Below, piece by piece: positions 8,769 through 18,031 of a stretch of DNA of 64,000 bases. The notes under the pieces were generated by a model. That model worked only from the letters and a program-made list of their open reading frames with translations, was not told the origin of the DNA and searched no databases. Origin of the DNA: Methanolobus vulcani (GTDB taxonomy: Archaea; Halobacteriota; Methanosarcinia; Methanosarcinales; Methanosarcinaceae); NCBI RefSeq assembly GCF_006546655.1, contig NZ_VIAQ01000020.1, positions 62,001 to 126,000 of the forward strand, in the 5' to 3' direction. Position 1 is the first letter of the stretch. Each line of letters opens with the position of its first letter. Made by a program: the position numbers and the translations under genes.

Positions 8769-9986
8769 ATGAGTGAAAGTAAAAAAATTCTAGTACCATT
8801 ATTAATCGCATTAATCATAGTTTCAGCTTTTGTTTCAGGCTGTGTGGACGAATCATCAACATCACAGAGTATTCAGCCACAGGAAGAAGCAGTAACTGAA
8901 GCAGAAACCGTAACTGAAACAACAACTGAAGATGTAACTGAAAAAGAGACAATAACTGTAACAGATTCTCTTGGCAGGGTAGTGGAAGTACCAAAGAACC
9001 CCGAATCAGTCATATGTTCAGGTGCTGGCGGCACAAGATATCTTACATATTTACAAGCACAGGATAAAATCGTTGCACTTGACAGCACCGAGGACAAAGT
9101 ATCAGTTGGTAAAGCATATGCTATTGCAAATTCCTATTTTGAGGGATACCCAACATTCGGTCAATCCGGAAGTGAGAACCTGGAAGTGATAGTGTCCCTT
9201 GACCCACAGCCAGAAGTTATTTTCACAATGTATACCACCAATGGCTATGATCCGGATGAACTTCAGGACAAGACAGGCATTCCTGTCATAGCACTTAAAG
9301 AAGGAGATATGGTCCAAAACAGGGAAGACATGTACCAAATATTGCGCATCATGGGTGAAGTGATGGGGAAAGAGGACAGAGCAGAAGAAGTTATATCCTT
9401 CATGGATGCAACCATAGCCGATCTTAATGAACGTACTGAAGATGTATCTGATGCGCAAAAGATAACATGTTATGCTGGTGGCGTAGGATCAGCAGGCTCA
9501 TATGATCTAATGAGTACAGACTCCTACTATCCTCCATTATACTTCATTAACGCTAAGAATGTAGCCTACGACCCGGCTGCTCCCAAAGTTGCAAAGGTCT
9601 CAAAGGAAAGCATATTGATATGGGCCCCTGAGGTCATCTTCATTGAACTCAGACCAAGCCAGTTCGAGGGTGAGAACTACGCACCATATCAGCTTGAAAA
9701 TGATGTATCCTTAAACCAGCTTTCAGCAGTTCAGAATGAAAAAGTGTATGGAATGCTGCCTTACAAGTTCTATTCTCACAACCCTGACACAGCTCTTGTA
9801 GATTCATACTATACAGGAACAATCCTCTACCCTGATGAGTTTGAAGATATTGTGCTGGAAGATAAGGCAGCAGAGATATACGGATTCCTGGTCTGTGAAG
9901 GTGACGTGGAGAAAGGAATGTCAGTCTATGAGACCATGTTGACCATTTCCAGTACACCTGTATTCACAAGTTTAGAATTTGATTAA
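8769..9986 (+). CDS. Metal-chelate/corrinoid ABC transporter substrate-binding lipoprotein
   Basis: A 405-residue lipoprotein. The signal peptide ends in the lipobox VSGC (about residues 8-26), followed by a Thr/Glu-rich linker (VTEAETVTETTTEDV) and then a periplasmic-binding fold of the FecB/BtuF type. Typical features are the ITVTDSLGRVVEVP entry strand and VICSGAGGTRYL. The family delivers Fe-siderophore, heme or cobalamin to an FecCD permease. The start at 8769 follows an ideal AGGAG site; an upstream in-frame ATG at 8751 is less likely. A second homologue lies at 18032-19204. The permease gene follows after 25 bp. Confidence 0.85.
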   Translation: MSESKKILVPLLIALIIVSAFVSGCVDESSTSQSIQPQEEAVTEAETVTETTTEDVTEKETITVTDSLGRVVEVPKNPESVICSGAGGTRYLTYLQAQDKIVALDSTEDKVSVGKAYAIANSYFEGYPTFGQSGSENLEVIVSLDPQPEVIFTMYTTNGYDPDELQDKTGIPVIALKEGDMVQNREDMYQILRIMGEVMGKEDRAEEVISFMDATIADLNERTEDVSDAQKITCYAGGVGSAGSYDLMSTDSYYPPLYFINAKNVAYDPAAPKVAKVSKESILIWAPEVIFIELRPSQFEGENYAPYQLENDVSLNQLSAVQNEKVYGMLPYKFYSHNPDTALVDSYYTGTILYPDEFEDIVLEDKAAEIYGFLVCEGDVEKGMSVYETMLTISSTPVFTSLEFD

Positions 9987-10011
9987 ATAAAAAACAGTGA
10001 GAGGTGAACTT

Positions 10012-11067
10012 GTGCAAGGGGACATAGCCGATCAATACAAAGAACATACCGGCAGGAAAGCAACGTATATAACAGCAGGCCTGGCACTGGTCATAGGGAT
10101 TGCAGTGATTGCAATAGGAATAGGCACTGTGCCTATTCCAGTGACAGACGTAGTAAGTACACTTGCAGGGCATAGTGTTTCAACAACCTTTGACAGTATA
10201 GTCTGGAACATACGCCTCCCGCAAATACTTACAGCTATTGTAGCAGGCGCCGGATTGGCTATAACTGGAGTGGTGATGCAATCGATTCTTCGCAACCCAC
10301 TCGGTTCCCCTTTTACATTAGGAATTTCAAATGCTGCCGCCTTTGGAGCGGCAGTTGCGATTATACTCCTGAGTACTGGAAACACCACCAAAACAGGCAT
10401 AAACATAAATAATCCCTACATAACAACCATTGCTGCATTCTTATCCGCAATGCTTGTTACTTTTGTTATCCTGATGTTTGCCAGAATCAGAGGCAACACA
10501 TCAGAAACAATGATACTGGTGGGTGTAGCATTGGGTTCACTATTTTCAGCCGGGACAATGTTCCTGCAATACTTTGCAGATGAGACTCAACTTGCAGGCA
10601 TTGTTTTCTGGACATTTGGAGACACCGCCAGAGCTAGCTGGAGTGAACTTGGACTAGTCACTGCAGTTGTTATTGTTGCAAGCATATATTTTACATTGAA
10701 CCGCTGGAAATACAATGCCATAGATGCAGGCGATGATACTGCAAAAGGTCTTGGAGTGGATGTGGATAAAGTAAGACTCAGGGGAATGATGTGTGCATCC
10801 CTTGTGACAGCCACAACAGTTGCTTTTCTTGGAATTATTGGTTTTGTAGGACTCATCTGTCCTCACATGGCACGCCGCCTTATAGGAGATGACCATCGAT
10901 TTCTTTTGATAGGCAGTATCGTAGCAGGCTCTTTATTGCTGCTCACTGCTGACACAGTTGCCAGAGTAATAATACAACCTTACCAGCTTCCGGTTGCAGT
11001 GTTAACATCATTTTTGGGAGCACCTGCATTTATCTACCTTATATTGAATGGGAGGAGAATGAGATGA
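10012..11067 (+). CDS. FecCD-family ABC transporter permease
   Basis: A polytopic membrane protein of about 350 residues with the multi-helix pattern of FecCD/BtuC permeases. Conserved segments include IRLPQILTAIVAGAGLAITG, GNPLGSPFTLGISNAAAFGA-type sequence, and FVGLICPHMARRLIGDDHRF near residue 290, the loop that contacts the ATPase. The GTG at 10012 is preceded five bases earlier by GAGGTG and gives the N-terminus VQGDIADQYKEHTGRK. This parallels the second permease (IQGDIARRYKEHTGRK). The ORF also opens at 9997 (GTG) without a site. No ATPase gene follows; instead the stop overlaps the start of the activase gene by four bases. Confidence 0.88.
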   Translation: MQGDIADQYKEHTGRKATYITAGLALVIGIAVIAIGIGTVPIPVTDVVSTLAGHSVSTTFDSIVWNIRLPQILTAIVAGAGLAITGVVMQSILRNPLGSPFTLGISNAAAFGAAVAIILLSTGNTTKTGININNPYITTIAAFLSAMLVTFVILMFARIRGNTSETMILVGVALGSLFSAGTMFLQYFADETQLAGIVFWTFGDTARASWSELGLVTAVVIVASIYFTLNRWKYNAIDAGDDTAKGLGVDVDKVRLRGMMCASLVTATTVAFLGIIGFVGLICPHMARRLIGDDHRFLLIGSIVAGSLLLLTADTVARVIIQPYQLPVAVLTSFLGAPAFIYLILNGRRMR

Positions 11068-14000
11068 AAAAACCTGATTATAGTATTGGAATTGACATTG
11101 GTTATTCATCTATCAAAATTGCACTTATCGATGAATCTAATAACATTGTTCATACAGACTATCTAATTCACAAAGGGAAAACCAGAGAATGTTTGAAAAA
11201 AATGCTTTCAGAGCTTTTACAGAACTATGATGCTTCCAACATTACAATAGGTGCAGTAACAGGCAGTGAAGGCGGGATATTAAGCACAGAACATAAACAG
11301 AATCATGTAAACAATGCTGCATCCCTCATCGAAGGAAGCTTGGTATTGAATGAAAATGTCCGGTCCATAATAGAGATTGGCGGTGAAACTTCCAGATACA
11401 TAACTGGATTTGATAATAAGGACAAGTCATCAATCGAGATTTCAGCAAACTCTAATTGCTCAGCAGGTACTGGCTCTTTCCTTGAGGAACAGGTTTCAAG
11501 ACTAAATATGAGCATTGAAGACTATTCTGCCTGTGCTGCAAAAAGAAAAGAAATCCCCCGAATTGCAGGCCGATGCAGTGTTTTTGCTAAAACGGACATA
11601 ATTCATCATCAGCAGGAAGGTGTACCTGTTGAGAGTATTTTACAGGGACTTGCCTATGCACTTGTCAGAAACTACAAGGCATCAGTAATTAAGAAACTCC
11701 CGATCAAAAAACCCGTTCTCTTTGCAGGTGGAGTTGCTTACAACGAAGCTATTGTAGATGCAATGAGAAACATCCTTAAGCTAAGTGAAGATGAGTTAAT
11801 TATCCCTGAAAAGTGTGGTAATGTAGTTTCAATTGGTGCTGCTGTGCTGGCAAAGGAACAGGCTCTGAAAATAGATATTCAAAAATTACTGAATAAACTT
11901 GAATCATCAGATGAAAAACCTGCAGAAACAGTAAAGGGCATAAAGTTGTCTGCACTTTGTCCTTTTGGTAGGGGAGATACAGATGGAAAACATGTCTGTG
12001 AACCAATTACGAATATTAATGGACAAAAAACAAACTGCTATCTTGGAATCGATGTAGGGTCCACCAGTACCAATCTGGTATTAATCAACGAAAATAATGA
12101 CATTGTAGCTTACAGATATCTGAGAACACGAGGTGATCCTGCCAGAGCAGTAATGGATGGTCTTGCAGATCTGGGACACGAATTTGGAGACAGTGTACAA
12201 ATAGCAGGTGCTGGCACAACCGGCTCCGGCAGATACATGATCGCAAATATGGTTGGTGCAGATGTCATAAAAGATGAAATCACAGCCCAGGCAAAAGCCG
12301 CATCAACAATAGATGATTTTGTAGATACGGTCTTTGAAATCGGTGGACAGGATTCAAAATACATAAGCATAAACAACGGCATGGTCACTGATTTCCAGAT
12401 GAACAAAGTCTGTGCTGCAGGAACAGGATCATTTGTCGAAGAGCAGGCCAGCAAGTTTGATATTCCCATAGATTCTCTCGGGGATTTAGCCATGGAAGGT
12501 ACTGATCCAGCATATCTCGGAGAAAGGTGTACTGTTTTTATCGAAACAAGTATTGCAACACATCTGGCTAAAGGCGCGAAAATAGAGGACATCTCATCAG
12601 GACTTTGCTATTCCATAGTCAAAAACTACCTGAACAGGGTAGTTGGCCAGAAAAAAATAGGCGATAAGATCTTCCTGCAGGGTGGAATAGCATATAATCA
12701 GGGAATAATAAACGCATTCAGATCACTGACTGGAAAAGAAATAATAATACCTCCGTTTTTCAGTGTGACAGGAGCCTATGGTGCAGCCGTTCTATCTAAA
12801 GAAGGAATGAAGCAGGTTGATTCCTCATTTAAAGGATTCTATATTGATAAGTCAGATATTCAATTTACCAAACCTGAAAAGCCGGAGAGAAAAGCCGGAA
12901 AGGGATCAGAATTCAAGAAGAGGATGAACAAGTTCTCATTTGCAGGTCATGATGCAAGCATGGATGAGAACAAAAAGACCATTGGTGTCCCGAGAGCCCT
13001 TTTTAATTATGGAGGAATGTTCTCCCGCTATAATATTTTCTTCAAAGAACTTGGCTTTAATATAATGCTGTCCAGTCCTACAACTGAAGATACCATAAGA
13101 CTGGGACAGGATAATGCTATAGAAGAAACCTGCTATCCGGTGAAACTCATAAACGGACATGTTGCAGAGCTAGTCAACAAAAATGTTGATTATATCTTTT
13201 TCCCCAGCCTTTACACATCAGCTCATCCGAGGTCACCCAGTCGCAGGAGCTTTGGTTGTCCTTACATGCAGCTTGCTTCAAAGCTGGTTGATCAGGCAAT
13301 GGAACTTGATAGTAAAGGAATTAAATTGCTTTCTCCCACAGTAGCACAAAGTTTCGGGGATGAATTCATGGATGAGAGCTACATGTCACTTGGGCTTCAG
13401 CTTGGGAAGAGTCCCGAGGAAATAAAGATGGCAAGGCAGAAATCCTACAAGAAGTCAGAAAAGATGCGTGAGGAAAGGAAAAAGGAAAGACAGAATACTA
13501 TCAAAGAGCTCAGGGATGATGAAAAAGCTATTGTTCTTGTGTCAAAGATCTACGGTGTTGTGGACCCGATCCTGAACCTTGGAATTCCAGAAAGACTTGA
13601 AGAGATGGGATACAAAGTTCTTTCATTCAATAATCTTCCTGAGAATGACATCTCAGAAGAGCATCCCAACATGTTCTGGCCTTTTGGCCTGCATATCCTG
13701 GAATCAGCAAAAATTGTCCGGGAACATCCTAATATGCATGCAGTACTGCTCACTCACCATGGCTGCGGACCTGACACAGTTTTCTCACATTATTTCAGGG
13801 AATTAATGGGAGGAAAGCCATTCCTCAATATTGAAGTTGATGAACATTCATCTGATGTTGGTGTGATAACACGACTTGAAGCTTTCATTAACAGTATTGA
13901 TTCAAAAGCAACACTTGATGAAAGCAAAATAGCATCATTCATTCCACATGGAAAAATTGAGACCGAGATATCATGTGTACCGGAAGATGCAGATATCTAT

Positions 14001-15077
14001 ATTCAAAACATGTATCCTTACTCAGAGCTTTTCTGTGAATTAATGAGACGTTCTGGAAGAAGAAACATGAAAGTAATTCCGGAAACAAGTACAAAAACCA
14101 TAGACGAGGGAAGAAAACATACCGTTACCAACGAGTATTTCTCAATGGCTGCTCTGGCAGGAGATATACTGAGTATCCCTGGAATAAGAGAGACAAGCGC
14201 TGAGCAGAAGTTCTTGCTAATTCCACAAGCCGAAGGCGCTGAACTGGATGGACAATATAACCGTTTTGTCAGAACCATACTGGATGAAGAGGGACTTGCA
14301 AACATAGGAATTATTTCACCTTACGTGGAAGATCTTGTTTATCAGGAAAAGGAAGCCCAGGAATCTGTATTCCTTATACTGCTTGCAGGAGATATAATCA
14401 GGACAGCAGCTTCTGATAAAAGGGAAACTTACCTACAAGATATCAAAGAAATGATCAGAAATTATTCACTGAATATCGAAGCATTGAAGGCAATCTCAAA
14501 TGAGATATCATCTGAATTCAAGCCAGAATCGTTCAAAAAATCAATACTTGCTATCGGGGAATCAATGATCCTATTCAATGATGTTTTGAACAATAATGTT
14601 CTCAAGGATATTGAATCAAAGGGTTATTGTGTTATGTATGCTCCTTTCAGTGAATATATGTGGCTTTTATGGAGAGACCACATTGACCAGTGTGCAACAG
14701 ACAATAAGAACAGCATGCTCCTGAAACTTGAAATGTTCAGTGATTATATTTCAGAGATCAATAAGTGCTTATCAGATTGCAGTCCGTTTGATGAAAAAAT
14801 CAATGGACTAGTAGAAAGAGCTGATAACAGTCTGGGATATTATGCCGGAGCATTTGGAAGATACAGGAAAGCAAAGATACTTGGTGAACTCAATAGCATT
14901 GATGCAATAATTACAGTTGCATCCATGTATGAGAATACGGGAATTTTGCTGAATGCAGTTCAGAACCAAAAAGAGACGGATCACGATAAAAAAAGACCTA
15001 TTCTAAACTTAACGTTTGACGGTAATGCCAATGAGAACGATGATGTGAGGATTGAGACTTTCCTGCATTACCTTTGA
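11064..15077 (+). CDS. Giant BadF/BadG/BcrA/BcrD-type ATPase (2-hydroxyacyl-CoA dehydratase activator) fusion
   Basis: A 1337-residue fusion. Residues 1-270 and about 324-590 are two ASKHA ATPase domains of the CoA-dehydratase activase type. Each has a phosphate loop (IGIDIGYSSIKIAL; LGIDVGSTSTNLVL) and the two cysteines that ligate the bridging 4Fe-4S cluster (SAGTGSF/AGRCSVF; CAAGTGSF/GERCTVF). Residues about 637-860 match DUF2229 (GVPRALFNYGGMFSRYN). The remainder resembles an HgdB/FldB-like region (YGVVDPILNLGIPERL; HHGCGPDTVFSHY). Activases use ATP to deliver a low-potential electron to a partner iron-sulfur enzyme. The ATGA overlap with the permease ties it to metal-chelate uptake. The substrate is unknown. 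Confidence 0.85.
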   Translation: MKKPDYSIGIDIGYSSIKIALIDESNNIVHTDYLIHKGKTRECLKKMLSELLQNYDASNITIGAVTGSEGGILSTEHKQNHVNNAASLIEGSLVLNENVRSIIEIGGETSRYITGFDNKDKSSIEISANSNCSAGTGSFLEEQVSRLNMSIEDYSACAAKRKEIPRIAGRCSVFAKTDIIHHQQEGVPVESILQGLAYALVRNYKASVIKKLPIKKPVLFAGGVAYNEAIVDAMRNILKLSEDELIIPEKCGNVVSIGAAVLAKEQALKIDIQKLLNKLESSDEKPAETVKGIKLSALCPFGRGDTDGKHVCEPITNINGQKTNCYLGIDVGSTSTNLVLINENNDIVAYRYLRTRGDPARAVMDGLADLGHEFGDSVQIAGAGTTGSGRYMIANMVGADVIKDEITAQAKAASTIDDFVDTVFEIGGQDSKYISINNGMVTDFQMNKVCAAGTGSFVEEQASKFDIPIDSLGDLAMEGTDPAYLGERCTVFIETSIATHLAKGAKIEDISSGLCYSIVKNYLNRVVGQKKIGDKIFLQGGIAYNQGIINAFRSLTGKEIIIPPFFSVTGAYGAAVLSKEGMKQVDSSFKGFYIDKSDIQFTKPEKPERKAGKGSEFKKRMNKFSFAGHDASMDENKKTIGVPRALFNYGGMFSRYNIFFKELGFNIMLSSPTTEDTIRLGQDNAIEETCYPVKLINGHVAELVNKNVDYIFFPSLYTSAHPRSPSRRSFGCPYMQLASKLVDQAMELDSKGIKLLSPTVAQSFGDEFMDESYMSLGLQLGKSPEEIKMARQKSYKKSEKMREERKKERQNTIKELRDDEKAIVLVSKIYGVVDPILNLGIPERLEEMGYKVLSFNNLPENDISEEHPNMFWPFGLHILESAKIVREHPNMHAVLLTHHGCGPDTVFSHYFRELMGGKPFLNIEVDEHSSDVGVITRLEAFINSIDSKATLDESKIASFIPHGKIETEISCVPEDADIYIQNMYPYSELFCELMRRSGRRNMKVIPETSTKTIDEGRKHTVTNEYFSMAALAGDILSIPGIRETSAEQKFLLIPQAEGAELDGQYNRFVRTILDEEGLANIGIISPYVEDLVYQEKEAQESVFLILLAGDIIRTAASDKRETYLQDIKEMIRNYSLNIEALKAISNEISSEFKPESFKKSILAIGESMILFNDVLNNNVLKDIESKGYCVMYAPFSEYMWLLWRDHIDQCATDNKNSMLLKLEMFSDYISEINKCLSDCSPFDEKINGLVERADNSLGYYAGAFGRYRKAKILGELNSIDAIITVASMYENTGILLNAVQNQKETDHDKKRPILNLTFDGNANENDDVRIETFLHYL

Positions 15078-15208
15078 ATTGGTGAATAATAAGTAAGGGA
15101 AGAGGGAGAACATCAACTTCTTTCCAATATTCTGCTTTTTTGAAGGCTATTTTTCAAGAGAAAAAGAGATCTGTTCTTATTATCATAAATGTGAAAAATA
15201 AACTTTGA

Positions 15209-15586
15209 TTATTCCCTTTTTTCTGCTTCTTTTTTGAATGCCCATTCCATCAAAGGTATCATTGCATCCCGGACTTCAATCCCGTCTTTTGTTAGTGAAT
15301 ACTCTACTCTAGGAGGAATTTCTGCAAAAGCTTCTCTTTCGATCAGTCCAAATTTCTCCAGTTCCTTTAATCTATCTGCTAATGTTTTCGGACTTATGTC
15401 TCCTAAATTATCCATTATTTCATTGAATCTTATTTTTTTGTGGTTTCCAATGATGGAGATGATCATCAATGCCCATTTTTTGCTGATTACGTTGATAACA
15501 CCATCAAGAGGACACAAACAAATTTCTTCTCCTCCCTTATTTGCACAGTTAACATTTTTACAATGTCCATTACTTTCTTTCTTCAT
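15209..15586 (-). CDS. HxlR-family winged-helix transcriptional regulator with Cys-rich N-terminus
   Basis: About 125 residues. The body matches HxlR regulators: CPLDGVINVISKKWALMII, then a wing with LGDISPKTLADRLKELEKFGLI and VEYSLTKDG. The N-terminus has an unusual cluster of cysteines (GHCKNVNCANKGGEEICLCP), including the single Cys usually found before the HxlR core, so it may sense redox state or metal. The ATG at 15586 follows an AAGGA site; another ATG at 15604 is possible. It is transcribed divergently from the Cys/His-rich small protein, 104 bp away, which is a plausible target. Confidence 0.8.
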   Translation of the reverse strand: MKKESNGHCKNVNCANKGGEEICLCPLDGVINVISKKWALMIISIIGNHKKIRFNEIMDNLGDISPKTLADRLKELEKFGLIEREAFAEIPPRVEYSLTKDGIEVRDAMIPLMEWAFKKEAEKRE

Positions 15587-15689
15587 AGTTGATTCCTTTT
15601 CCATTACTGCCTATATTCATATAAACTTGACACGTTAAATACTTTTCAATTGATAGTTAGTATGTAACCTAAAGTAAATGGTGATAAGT

Positions 15690-15863
15690 ATGTGTTGTGA
15701 ACAAAATGAACATCATAAAAGTGAAATGCATCATGAACATTCTTCAACTTGCAACTGTAAATGTGGGCATTCAAAGCACGGGAATCTGGAAGAATATAAG
15801 ACCAAACTTGAAAATGAACTTGCCATTGTGAATGAGAAGCTAGCAGAAATTAAAGGTGAATAA
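15690..15863 (+). CDS. Small Cys/His-rich putative metal-binding protein
   Basis: A 57-residue protein. The first 30 residues are packed with ligands (MCCEQNEHH, MHHEH, CNCKCGHSKH). The rest is a charged helix predicted to form a short coiled coil (LEEYKTKLENELAIVNEKLAEIKGE). No family is recognised. The ATG at 15690 sits six bases after GGTGAT; an upstream ATG at 15678 is in frame. It is flanked by an HxlR regulator and two metal-chelate transporters. A role in metal buffering or chaperoning is inference from composition and context. Confidence 0.6.
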   Translation: MCCEQNEHHKSEMHHEHSSTCNCKCGHSKHGNLEEYKTKLENELAIVNEKLAEIKGE

Positions 15864-16183
15864 ATACAAAAGATACAGAGAATAGGGATTTTTGAATATT
15901 TCCCCATCTCTCTTTAAATTTACTTTTCTATTACATTTGGAAAAGGTAGGTATCGAAGCGCAAATTAATAATCGATTCAACCACCTTGTTTCATTTCATT
16001 CCCACGCTCCTTCTACAATCTGTATAATTGTTATTCTCACGAATATTCCTCCATATATGGGTGACAGTAATCGCTGTAGACTATACATGAGGAAAACGTA
16101 ATATCAGACCTGCCGGTTTGATAAGAGGATGGACCTGTCTGCCAATGAGAATGATGATATCAATATTCAGGATTTCCCATACT
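15864..16183. other. Gene-free stretch between the small Cys/His-rich gene and the ABC ATPase gene
   Basis: About 320 bp between convergent genes. A 69-codon frame at 15892-16101 lacks a ribosome binding site and protein-like composition. I see no convincing hairpin, repeat or RNA gene. Confidence 0.5.
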
Positions 16184-16936
16184 TTATACCGGAATTACAA
16201 CTGAGACATTCTGGTAATTCTGAATTGTCACAGGTACTCCGTATACTTCCCTGATTATATCGGGAGTTATATCATCCATGCTTCCTGCAGCAAAGATAGT
16301 TCCATTCTTTAAGAACAGGAACTTATCTGAGTACCTGAAAGCAAGGTTCAGGTCATGCATTGTCATAATTGCCGATACATTCTCTTTTTTGACAACTTCC
16401 CTTACTGTATCAAGAATCTCCAACTGGTTCTTCAGATCAAGACTGCTTGTTGGTTCATCCAGCAGAAGAAGCTTTGGGTTCTGTGCAATTGCTCTAGCAA
16501 TACCAACTTTCTGAAGTTCTCCACCGCTGAGTTCATCTATGTATCTTAATGCCATGTCATCAAGATTTAGTTTCTTGATGGTATCTTCAACTATCATTAC
16601 ATCCTCGGTTGATATGTTCCATTTGATGTGTGGCATTCTTCCAAGCAGGATAGCATCAAAGGCTGTAAGTCTTGCAGGCTCGCAGCGCTGTGGAACATAA
16701 CCTAGTCGTCTTGCAATCTCTATCTGCTCAAGTTTAAGAACGTCCTCATCTTCTATAAGTACAGTTCCTCTTTTTGGTTTTAGGATTGCATTCATGCATT
16801 TGAGCAGTGTGGTTTTTCCAACACCGTTTGGTCCGAGAATTGAGAGAATTTCGTTCCTTTTCAGCTCAAACTTGATCTCTTTCAATACTTCCTTACTCTT
16901 ATACTGGAATTCCACTCCGTCCACTTCAAGTATCAT
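16184..16936 (-). CDS. FecE/BtuD-type ABC transporter ATP-binding protein
   Basis: A 250-residue ABC ATPase. Walker A is GPNGVGKTT (residues 35-43), the Q-loop region is RRLGYVPQ, the signature is LSGGELQKVGIAR, Walker B is LLLLDEPTSSLD, and the H-loop is TMHDLN. It powers the FecCD-type permease encoded immediately upstream on the same transcript (4-base overlap). It is the only ATPase gene in the two-transporter region, so it may also serve the permease at 10012-11067, which is closely similar in the ATPase-contacting loop. Confidence 0.92.
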   Translation of the reverse strand: MILEVDGVEFQYKSKEVLKEIKFELKRNEILSILGPNGVGKTTLLKCMNAILKPKRGTVLIEDEDVLKLEQIEIARRLGYVPQRCEPARLTAFDAILLGRMPHIKWNISTEDVMIVEDTIKKLNLDDMALRYIDELSGGELQKVGIARAIAQNPKLLLLDEPTSSLDLKNQLEILDTVREVVKKENVSAIMTMHDLNLAFRYSDKFLFLKNGTIFAAGSMDDITPDIIREVYGVPVTIQNYQNVSVVIPV

Positions 16937-18003
16937 ATTCTTCTCGCTCCTAAAATAAGATAAATAAATGTAGGTGCACCCAAAAAAGAAGTCAGCACAG
17001 CAACTGGCAACTGATAAGGTTCTATCATCATCCTTGCAGCAGTATCAGCACTGAGCAGGAGTAATGAACCAATGACAACACTTCCTATTATTAGGAAACG
17101 ATGATCATCTCCTACTATCCTTCGAGCCATATGCGGACATATGAGTCCCACAAAACCTATGACACCAAGGAATGCAACTATTATAGCTGTTACAAGGGAA
17201 GCACACAACATTCCTCTCATTCGCACCTGTTCAACATTGACACCAAGTCCCTTTGCAGTTTCATCCCCGGCATCTATAGCATTATATTTCCACCGATTGA
17301 TTGTGAAATAAATTATAGATAAAACGACGATTGCAGTGATAAGAGCCAGCTCACTCCAGCTTGCTCTTGAAACATCCCCAAAGGTCCAGAATACTATTGA
17401 TGCAAGCTGTGTGTCATCGGCAAAATACTGTAACATCATAGTTCCTGCCGTAAAAAGAGAACCCATTGCCACGCCTACCAGAATCATAACTTCCGGTGAT
17501 ACTCCCCTGAATCTGGAAAATGCAAGTATTATCAAAGTCACTAAAAGGGAAAATGCAAATGCTACAACTGTAGTGATGTAAGGATTGCTAATGGTGACAG
17601 CACTACCAACATTGGTATGTGTTGCACCTGTTCCCAGCACCATTACCGAAAAAGCTGCCCCAAAGGCCGCAGCATTTGATATTCCTAATGTGAAAGGTGA
17701 TCCCAAAGGGTTCCTGAGGATAGACTGCATCACAACACCGGCTACAGATAGACCTGCACCGGCTACAATGGCAGTGAGTACCTGGGGAAGACGTATGTCC
17801 CAGATAATACTATTCCAGCGTATTGAAACAGTCTCCCCTGTAAGTGTTTGTAATACTTCCAGAGGAGGAATGTCTACCGGACCCAGTGAGATCGACATTA
17901 TAAGTACTAAAAATAAAAAAGCAACTCCTGACAGGATATAGGTAATTTTCCTGCCGGTGTGCTCTTTATACCTTCGTGCAATGTCACCCTGTATAGTGTC
18001 CAT
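16933..18003 (-). CDS. FecCD-family ABC transporter permease (second set)
   Basis: About 356 residues, closely similar throughout to the permease at 10012-11067 (shared RNPLGSPFTLGISNAAAFGA, CPHMARR.VGDDHRFL and YQLPVAVLTSFLGAP). This marks the two as paralogues within one subfamily. About ten membrane helices are expected. The ATG at 18003 follows GGTGAAAGG. It overlaps the ATPase gene by four bases, and the binding-protein gene precedes it by 28 bp, giving a standard B-C-E order on the minus strand. Confidence 0.9.
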   Translation of the reverse strand: MDTIQGDIARRYKEHTGRKITYILSGVAFLFLVLIMSISLGPVDIPPLEVLQTLTGETVSIRWNSIIWDIRLPQVLTAIVAGAGLSVAGVVMQSILRNPLGSPFTLGISNAAAFGAAFSVMVLGTGATHTNVGSAVTISNPYITTVVAFAFSLLVTLIILAFSRFRGVSPEVMILVGVAMGSLFTAGTMMLQYFADDTQLASIVFWTFGDVSRASWSELALITAIVVLSIIYFTINRWKYNAIDAGDETAKGLGVNVEQVRMRGMLCASLVTAIIVAFLGVIGFVGLICPHMARRIVGDDHRFLIIGSVVIGSLLLLSADTAARMMIEPYQLPVAVLTSFLGAPTFIYLILGARRI

Positions 18004-18031
18004 TCCTTTCACCAATTTCTTTTATTTCAGA

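Noticed and set aside
12110-12592. 160-codon minus-strand frame inside the activase gene
   Set aside because: It is the antisense shadow of a strongly conserved domain, without ribosome binding site or family-like sequence.
15892-16101. 69-codon frame between the small Cys/His-rich gene and the ABC ATPase
   Set aside because: No ribosome binding site and no protein-like pattern.
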